Assembly (NCBI RefSeq): GCF_014268815.2
Contig: NZ_JABWRE020000001.1
Location: forward strand, 3,229,001 to 3,293,000
Direction: 5' to 3'
From: Pseudomonas urmiensis
Lineage (GTDB): Bacteria; Pseudomonadota; Gammaproteobacteria; Pseudomonadales; Pseudomonadaceae
DNA: 64,000 nt
Shown here: piece after piece, positions 57,906 to 64,000 of the stretch
Layout: each line of letters begins with the position of its first letter
Numbering within the stretch: the first letter of the stretch is position 1
Made by a program: the position numbers and the translations under genes
The notes under the pieces: generated by a model
What the model saw: the letters and a program-made list of their open reading frames with translations, nothing else
What the model was told of the DNA's origin: nothing
Databases searched by the model: none

Positions 57906-58463
57906 CTACGGCTGTGAGCGGCTTAGGGTTCGGTAGAGTGTTGATCGGTGAACGCCGAGCAATGAAGCCACTTGCGCAACTGATTTGCCTTGGTCGACAA
58001 GCAACCCTGCGTGCTCGATCTGGGCTGCTGTTAAGGACGGTTTAGGACCGAACTTGACCCCCCTTCGCTGCGCAGCTTCCCTGCCAGCTCTAGTGCGATC
58101 AATGATAAGGCTTCGTTCGAACGTAGCGATCCCAGAGAATATCGTCATGATCATTTGCCCAGCTGCGCTGGTCGTATTGAGCCAAGGCTCGGCGAGCGAG
58201 CGCAGCCCTGCTCCCACCCCATTCAAACCATCGGCTATAGAAAGCAGATCCAAGGTGGACCGCGCCAAACGGTCTAGTCGAGTGACCACGACAACGTCGC
58301 CTTCTCTCAGGTGATCAAGCAGCCTGAGAAGCTCAGGACGGTCTGTTTTGGCTCCACTGATTTTTTCTTCAAATATTCGGGAACAACCCTCTTGGATGAG
58401 TAACTCCCGCTGTATCTGCAAATCCTGACCGTTGGTTGACACCCGTGCATATCCAATATTCAT
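57906..58463 (-). CDS. serine recombinase (resolvase/invertase family)
   Basis: 185 residues from MNIGYARVSTNGQDLQIQRE, preceded by GCGGAG. The catalytic serine is in 'YARVSTNGQDL', with 'VVVTRLDRLARSTLDLL' the conserved arginine-rich loop and 'GKSVAQVASLLGVHRSTLYR' the C-terminal helix-turn-helix. The length is typical of small resolvases. It is not next to any transposase. Inverted repeats just upstream look like its res site. Confidence 0.93.
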   Translation of the reverse strand: MNIGYARVSTNGQDLQIQRELLIQEGCSRIFEEKISGAKTDRPELLRLLDHLREGDVVVVTRLDRLARSTLDLLSIADGLNGVGAGLRSLAEPWLNTTSAAGQMIMTIFSGIATFERSLIIDRTRAGREAAQRRGVKFGPKPSLTAAQIEHAGLLVDQGKSVAQVASLLGVHRSTLYRTLSRSQP

Positions 58464-58510
58464 TCTCCGCTCCATTCTTGTCGCATTTATTAGATTCAGC
58501 ATAACATGAC

Positions 58511-58592
58511 TTGCGACAAACTTATGCAACAAGAGTAGTTCAACAAATATGTTGCAATCGGATGTGTCGCAAAACTTAATACTTATGCGACA
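58511..58592. promoter_or_regulatory. res-like site upstream of the resolvase
   Basis: 58565-58592 is a 28-bp site with TGTCGCA and TGCGACA ends, the length of a res subsite I. ACTTATGCRACAA occurs at 58520 and 58581, 61 bp apart, and CAACAAATATGTTG (58541-58554) is a further palindrome. The arrangement resembles multi-subsite res regions that also control the resolvase promoter. Confidence 0.6.
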
Positions 58593-58789
58593 AATCACCT
58601 CCCATCTTTAAACGACAATACCATTTACGCTCTTCATTCGAAGCGTAAATTATATTAACGCCCAAAACTCAGAGACGGGCGAACAACTCAGCAGCCACCC
58701 AATCAAGCATTGCACAGCTCACGCTAATCACATATAAGAGGAGATAGCCCGAGCCACTCCACCCCAATATCATCCGAGGAGAAATACCT

Positions 58790-59170
58790 ATGAGTCCAGA
58801 AATCGAAATAGAGCTACACACGAAATACCCAAAGGTCCTTGGGTATATCAATGAAGAAGGAACGTATAAAACTCGCCTATGGGGCGGCTTCCAGTGCGGC
58901 GACGGCTGGCATCAGCTTATTGACACCCTGTGCGCTAGTATTCAGGCGCGAGCTGAGGCAACCGGCTTAGAAGTCCACGCAACTCAGATTAAGGAAAAAT
59001 TCGGCTCCCTAAGATTCTATTTTCAAGGAGGCGATGACCACATCTCTGGAATGATCGATCTCGCCGAGGAACTTTTATCCAAAATCTGCGAAATCTGCGG
59101 AAAACCTGGGCAGAAGAAGACTGTGCAAGGGTGGCTCATCACTCGCTGCGATGCGCACACCCCTACGTAA
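58790..59170 (+). CDS. phage-type conserved hypothetical protein
   Basis: 126 residues; GGAG lies 8 nt before the ATG. 'ECGDGWHQLI'-type sequence (here QCGDGWHQLIDTLCASI), 'VHATQIKEKFGSLRFYFQGG' and 'CEICGKPGQKKTV' are the pattern of a hypothetical family common in phages and prophages. The Cys pair with later Cys/His may bind zinc. The function is unknown. Confidence 0.75.
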   Translation: MSPEIEIELHTKYPKVLGYINEEGTYKTRLWGGFQCGDGWHQLIDTLCASIQARAEATGLEVHATQIKEKFGSLRFYFQGGDDHISGMIDLAEELLSKICEICGKPGQKKTVQGWLITRCDAHTPT

Positions 59171-59211
59171 ATCTATGGCAGGGATGTGATCAACTACATC
59201 CCTGCACCCCG

Positions 59212-59712
59212 TTACATCCCCGGATCAGCATCGATGCCGTATTCCTCAAGCATCTCATTTATTGCTCCGAAAATCCGAGACTCGTAGATCAGCTCAAGCG
59301 GTGCATAAGACACGGCCACCGCTATCTTCATTTCTTCCAAGCTCAAGGTTGCTGGATTGAAGGGCCAAATCTGCAACCTTATAATTTTATGATTACCTGC
59401 TTCCGCTCTTTTGAGATCGCCATATTCAAGCATGACGCTCTCGCCCTTGATTTTCTCCCATGCGCTTAGCTCCATACCATAGCTCTTATAATCCCAATCG
59501 CCAAGCATAGTGTGCTTAGTGAGGAAGCTATCGCCTACTTCCACTAACCCATCGATATTCAAATCTTGAATCCAATACTCAGCAAGCCTCGGGCTCGAAA
59601 CCAAGCTCTTCAGCTGAAGATATGCAAAGGTGCCATCGGAGGTAACAGCCATCGCGATCTGATCCAGGAGATCCGGAGCATTCGCCATAATCATCTTAGG
59701 AACATCAAACAT
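59212..59712 (-). CDS. 166-residue protein of unknown function
   Basis: Start MFDVPKMIMANAPDLLDQIA, which follows GAGG and lies 7 bp after the neighbouring stop; a farther upstream ATG would overlap that gene. No motif is recognised. The close spacing suggests it works with the preceding 219-residue protein. Confidence 0.62.
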   Translation of the reverse strand: MFDVPKMIMANAPDLLDQIAMAVTSDGTFAYLQLKSLVSSPRLAEYWIQDLNIDGLVEVGDSFLTKHTMLGDWDYKSYGMELSAWEKIKGESVMLEYGDLKRAEAGNHKIIRLQIWPFNPATLSLEEMKIAVAVSYAPLELIYESRIFGAINEMLEEYGIDADPGM

Positions 59713-59719
59713 AGCCACC

Positions 59720-60379
59720 TCAAGGTAAGATATCTCTAATCTCCTTTCCGATCGCATTCATCAAGCGCGGCAGGTCCGCTTCGGTGATATCAATGGGTGC
59801 AAGATTGCCTAGGGCAGACATTGGGGTTTGAAGCCATGCAGCAGCCGCACGCATATCTCCTCCATGTAATTCACAAGCGATAGTGAACACTTTTTTGGCA
59901 AGAGAGGCGATGTACTCATCCGTAATATCTTCGGCCGCGACGTGCTCATCGTAATCAGGCGATTTGTACACCATACGCCCCTCCACATTTTTCATTTCTT
60001 CGAGCCGCGCGTCTTCCCATGCACCATCTGCTGTGAGATAGGCATAAGCGGATTCATCGCCGTTCTCTGGATCGAATTCTTTCATCGCAATTAGCCTAGA
60101 GTAATCCCAGCCCATAGCCTCAGAGCCAGGCTCTCCCACCGGCATCATCAGATAGACGTTTCCATACTTGGTGGTCTCGGATTTGGCATGTATCACCCGT
60201 CGGAAGATCAATGGATCCGTAATCAGCATCATCCAGGTGTGGAGATGCTCGCCGTCAGCGCTGTAGTTGCTGGTCGTGATGTAGAACCACCTGCGAGGGC
60301 TGTTCAGCATCACGATCTTCCAAGCCTGGAAATCCTCGTGGTCGGAAAGCAGCTGATGAACCGGCATTGTCTCGAACAT
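59720..60379 (-). CDS. protein with MbcA/ParS-like C-terminus
   Basis: 219 residues beginning MFETMPVHQLLSDHEDFQAW. The last ~45 residues, 'AAAAWLQTPMSALGNLAPID' and 'EADLPRLMNAIGKEIRDILP', resemble the toxin-binding helix set of MbcA/ParS/Xre antitoxins, but no DNA-binding domain precedes it. It is paired with the 166-residue gene. A toxin-antitoxin role is only a possibility. Confidence 0.55.
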   Translation of the reverse strand: MFETMPVHQLLSDHEDFQAWKIVMLNSPRRWFYITTSNYSADGEHLHTWMMLITDPLIFRRVIHAKSETTKYGNVYLMMPVGEPGSEAMGWDYSRLIAMKEFDPENGDESAYAYLTADGAWEDARLEEMKNVEGRMVYKSPDYDEHVAAEDITDEYIASLAKKVFTIACELHGGDMRAAAAWLQTPMSALGNLAPIDITEADLPRLMNAIGKEIRDILP

Positions 60380-60618
60380 TCCCTTCCCTCTATCGACTCG
60401 TAGATCAGCTGTTGGCGTCCGCTTCGGCGCCGGCTGCTGAACGCCCTTGGGCGGCGAAGCGCGCTACCCATTCACATCCCTGCGTTTATGAGATTGACGT
60501 GATTTCACTCCAAATCTCGAAGAAAAACGCCAAGATATATCGTAAGTAGGCGTCTGCGCTCTTTCAATTTAGCGCCTTTCGGCATCAAATACCACTTTGG
60601 ATATGAGCTTCTTTTTCA

Positions 60619-60906
60619 ATGGAATTTGCAGAGGCTTTTGGCCTGACTTTTCGAAGCCTGCGCGTCCAGCTAGGACTTCCACAGGCACGCTTTCAAAGCG
60701 TTGCAGCGATATCGACCCTCAGCCGCATCGAAAGGGGCGTGCAGGTACCGACACTTCCCGTAATCGAGGGGCTGGCGAAGATCCTGGCAATCGAACCGAT
60801 CGTCCTGCTCGTGCTGACGGCAGCGATGCAAGACGGCACGCTGGAGGGAAAAGCGGTGATTGAGAGGATCGAGAACGATTTGCGCCGCTTGAATCGACTG
60901 GAATAA
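60619..60906 (+). CDS. XRE-family regulator at the right end
   Basis: 95 residues. The Cro/CI helix-turn-helix 'GLTFRSLRVQLGLPQARFQS', 'AAISTLSRIERGVQVPTLPV' fills residues 8-60. It is the last gene before the right terminus and points toward it. It may regulate the recombinase operon or the terminal promoters. Confidence 0.85.
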   Translation: MEFAEAFGLTFRSLRVQLGLPQARFQSVAAISTLSRIERGVQVPTLPVIEGLAKILAIEPIVLLVLTAAMQDGTLEGKAVIERIENDLRRLNRLE

Positions 60907-61617
<711 letters not shown>

Positions 61618-62823
61618 TTAATGTTGTTCGTCAGGTACCGGCGCATCGGCTGGCACAGGGTCGGTAGCAGGGGCGTCGGCCTCGGGCGCCGGGTTATCGC
61701 CTGGCGCTTGGTTGGCGTCGGCCGGCGCTTCACCGTTCTCAGCAGGCGCCTGGCTTGGCGCTACGCCCCCTTCTACCCCTGGCTGGGCCTGTGGCGCGGG
61801 GCTGGAGCGGTAGTCGGCGCGGCGCTTGAGTTGGTACTCGCGCACTGCGGTGTTGTGATCGTCGAGGTCGTCGGAGAACACATGGCTGCCGTCGCCACGG
61901 GCGACGAAGTACAGGCTGGTGCCATTGGACGGATTCAACGCGGCATGGATCGCCTCACGCCCGACCATGGCGATCGGCGTCGGCGGCAGGCCGCTGATGG
62001 TGTAGGTGTTGTAGGGCGTCGGCTCACGCAGGTCGGCACGGGTAATCCTGCCGTTGTAACGCTCACCCATGCCGTAGATCACCGTCGGATCGGTCTGCAG
62101 CATCATGCCCAGGCGCAGACGGCGCACGAATACCCCGGCGATCTGCCCACGTTCCTGCGGTATGCCGGTTTCCTTTTCCACCAGCGAGGCCATGATCAGC
62201 GCCTGGTAAGGGTCGCGGTACGGTAGGTCGCTGACCCGCTCAGCCCACTCTTTGGCCAGCACCTCTTCCAGGCGCATGTAGGCCTGCTGGAGCAATTCGA
62301 CATCGCTCATGCCGCGCACGAAGCGATAGGTGTCAGGGAAGAAGCGCCCCTCGGGGAACACGCCGGTATGGCCAAGCTTGTCCATCACCTCAGCGTCGGA
62401 CAACCCTTCGAGGGTGTGCTTGATCTTTTCGTGCTTGGCCACGGCGGCGCGGACCTGGCGGAATGTCCAGCCCTCGACCAGGGTCAGGTTGTACTGCACC
62501 ACATCACCCCGACGCCAAGCGTCGAACAGCTGTTCCACAGTCATGCCAGGGGTCAGGCGGTATTCACCGGTATGCAGCGGCGTGCCGGCCATATTGAAGC
62601 GCCAATACAGGCGCAGCCAGACCGCGTCGTCCAGCAGCCCTTCGCTTTGCATGCGATAAAACATACGGTTGGGCGTGGTGCCGTTGGGTACGTCGAGCAT
62701 GCGTTCTTGCTCAACGTGCAGCGGCTGCTCCAGGACCGAATGGACCTTCCAGGCCGACCAGCCCAATGCCAGGCCGGCAAGGATAAGGCCCATTTCCAGC
62801 AGCAGCAGGAATTTGCGTCTCAC
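61618..62823 (-). CDS. mltG: mltG, endolytic murein transglycosylase
   Basis: 401 residues. An N-terminal membrane anchor (about residues 4-23, 'FLLLLEMGLILAGLALGW') is followed by the YceG/MltG domain with 'SLVEKETGIPQERGQIAGVF' (catalytic glutamate) and 'PTPYNTYTISGLPPTPIAMV'. It cuts nascent peptidoglycan strands in the periplasm. The last ~60 residues are proline/alanine/acid-rich low complexity. It belongs to the fabF-pabC-mltG-tmk-holB operon. Confidence 0.96.
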   Translation of the reverse strand: MRRKFLLLLEMGLILAGLALGWSAWKVHSVLEQPLHVEQERMLDVPNGTTPNRMFYRMQSEGLLDDAVWLRLYWRFNMAGTPLHTGEYRLTPGMTVEQLFDAWRRGDVVQYNLTLVEGWTFRQVRAAVAKHEKIKHTLEGLSDAEVMDKLGHTGVFPEGRFFPDTYRFVRGMSDVELLQQAYMRLEEVLAKEWAERVSDLPYRDPYQALIMASLVEKETGIPQERGQIAGVFVRRLRLGMMLQTDPTVIYGMGERYNGRITRADLREPTPYNTYTISGLPPTPIAMVGREAIHAALNPSNGTSLYFVARGDGSHVFSDDLDDHNTAVREYQLKRRADYRSSPAPQAQPGVEGGVAPSQAPAENGEAPADANQAPGDNPAPEADAPATDPVPADAPVPDEQH

Positions 62824-62826
62824 GAA

Positions 62827-63648
62827 TCAGGTATCCAGTAGCGTACGGGCAACGGCCTGCAGTTTACGGGTGAGCGGCCCCGGCGGCCAGTCGAGCGTGT
62901 GTGCAGGGCACTCACGCACGGGCCAAATTCCATACACGCTGTTGCAAACGAAGACTTCGTCGGCCTGCTCCAAGTCCGCCAGCTCAAGGTCTCGCACCTC
63001 AAACGGGATACCCAGCACTGACGCTTGCTGCAGCAACGCTGCGCGCATCACTCCAGCCACGCCGCAACGACTCAGGTCGGCAGTCAGCAAGACGCCATCG
63101 CGAACCAGAAACAGATTGCTGTAGACGCCTTCGATCAGCCGCCCTTGGGTATCACGCATCAGCCCTTCGACATGCTCGGCGTCCTGCCATTCGGCACGGG
63201 CCAGCACCTGCTCAAGGCGATTGAGATGTTTGAGCCCGGCCAACAGCGGTTGTTCCGCCAGACGCGTCTGGCAGGCGAACAGGCGCACGCCTTGCTCGGC
63301 ATTGGCGGCGGGATAAGCTGGCAGCGGGCTGCCTTGCACAATGCGTCGGGCCGGTGATCCGGCAGCAGGCGCATAGCCGCGCAGGCTGTCGCCGCGGGTG
63401 AGGATAAGCTTGGCCACGCCATCGCCAAGCTGGCTGGCGTAACGCGTCAGTTCATCGCGAATCAGGGGGAAATCGGCTTCGATCGCCAGGCGCTGGCAAC
63501 CCAACGCCAGGCGTTCGAGATGCAGCTCCAGCAAGCTCGGCCTGCCGGAGTGCACGGCAATGGTCTCGAACAGACCATCGCCGTATGCCAGCCCACGATT
63601 GTGCAGATTCACCGCAGTCGCAGGCTGACCGTCGATCCAGCTGTGCAT
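62827..63648 (-). CDS. pabC: pabC, aminodeoxychorismate lyase
   Basis: 273-residue class IV PLP enzyme that releases pyruvate from aminodeoxychorismate to give p-aminobenzoate for folate. 'NRGLAYGDGLFETIAV' is the N-terminal signature, 'KLILTRGDSLRGY' carries the PLP lysine, 'GLKHLNRLEQVLARAEW' and 'EGVYSNLFLVRDGVLLTADL' follow. Its ATG overlaps the fabF stop (ATGA) and its stop is 4 bp from the mltG start. Confidence 0.96.
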   Translation of the reverse strand: MHSWIDGQPATAVNLHNRGLAYGDGLFETIAVHSGRPSLLELHLERLALGCQRLAIEADFPLIRDELTRYASQLGDGVAKLILTRGDSLRGYAPAAGSPARRIVQGSPLPAYPAANAEQGVRLFACQTRLAEQPLLAGLKHLNRLEQVLARAEWQDAEHVEGLMRDTQGRLIEGVYSNLFLVRDGVLLTADLSRCGVAGVMRAALLQQASVLGIPFEVRDLELADLEQADEVFVCNSVYGIWPVRECPAHTLDWPPGPLTRKLQAVARTLLDT

Positions 63649-64000
63649 CAGTCGGCGAACCGGCGGAATACCAGCGAACCGTTGGTTCCACCAAAGCCGA
63701 ACGAGTTGGACAGCACCACATCGATCGGCATGCTACGAGCTTGATGCGGCACGAAGTCCAGGTCGCAACCTTCGTCCGGCTCATCCAGGTTGATGGTCGG
63801 CGGCGCCATCTGGCTGTTGATCGCCAGGACGCTGAAGATCGCCTCCACCGCACCCGCCGCACCGAGCAAGTGGCCGGTCATCGACTTGGTCGAGCTGACT
63901 GCCAGCTTGTAGGCGTGCTCGCCGAATACGCGCTTGATCGCGGCCACTTCAGCGATGTCGCCGGCCGGGGTCGAGGTGCCGTGGGCGTTGATGTAGCTGA
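63648..64000 (-). CDS. fabF: fabF, beta-ketoacyl-ACP synthase II (C-terminal part)
   Basis: Only the last ~117 residues are in the window: '[20 protein letters not shown]' holds the first active-site histidine, '[20 protein letters not shown]' the lysine and second histidine, and '[18 protein letters not shown]' the C-terminal glycine motif. It condenses malonyl-ACP with acyl-ACP in fatty-acid elongation. The gene continues beyond the right edge. Confidence 0.95.
   Translation of the reverse strand, partial: SYINAHGTSTPAGDIAEVAAIKRVFGEHAYKLAVSSTKSMTGHLLGAAGAVEAIFSVLAINSQMAPPTINLDEPDEGCDLDFVPHQARSMPIDVVLSNSFGFGGTNGSLVFRRFAD

Overview
The window is chromosomal DNA of a fluorescent Pseudomonas, most likely of the P. 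putida group. The gene order asd-leuB-methyltransferase-leuD-leuC, the fabF-pabC-mltG-tmk-holB order, the gltX-linked tRNA-Glu/tRNA-Ala cluster and the many copies of a 'GCGGGGCAAGCCCGCTCC' REP-type palindrome all point there. Species assignment is inference.

Layout. 1-26008 is ordinary GC-rich core genome: leucine biosynthesis (leuCD, leuB) with a divergent LysR gene, a large PAS-GGDEF-EAL protein, a heat-shock Hsp20 gene with a sigma32-like promoter and ROSE-like leader, dusC, small enzymes, two TetR regulators, three tandem tRNA-Glu/tRNA-Ala pairs, gltX, uvrB, an aromatic aminotransferase, tRNA-Asn, a moaA, tatD and holB. 61315-64000 is core again: the first half of tmk, mltG, pabC and the end of fabF.

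Between them (26009-61314, about 35.3 kb) lies an integrated mobile island. It has cut the thymidylate kinase gene tmk in two, after codon 98. Joining base 61315 to base 26008 on the minus strand restores an uninterrupted 210-codon tmk. Just inside the left end the island carries a phage T4 gp1-like deoxynucleoside monophosphate kinase, which I infer replaces the lost dTMP kinase activity. A strong sigma70-like promoter at the same end points outward into the severed downstream genes (essential holB, then tatD). The ends are inverted (TTGTTTT, 13 bp, ATGTAAAC), one end carries an extra 6 bp resembling a coupling sequence, and further GTTTACAT motifs lie subterminally. The mobility module is an overlapping four-gene operon: three tyrosine-recombinase-fold proteins and one HTH/coiled-coil protein. 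It resembles the Gamma-Mobile-Trio type of island and, more distantly, Tn554-type transposons.

The cargo looks like a defence island: two tandem TIR/deoxyribosyltransferase-like proteins, a KilA-N operon, an Abi-C-like protein, a SIR2-HerA pair, several RX4H (HEPN-like) proteins, a PLD-like protein, a NERD-helicase and a DnaB-like protein without a Walker A motif. There are also a lone serine resolvase with a res-like site, remnants of an IS5-family transposase and an SDR gene, and two palindromes matching the Pseudomonas LexA2 consensus as I remember it, upstream of minus-strand cargo genes. The right end holds an XRE regulator. All cargo function calls come from reading motifs; no database search was run.
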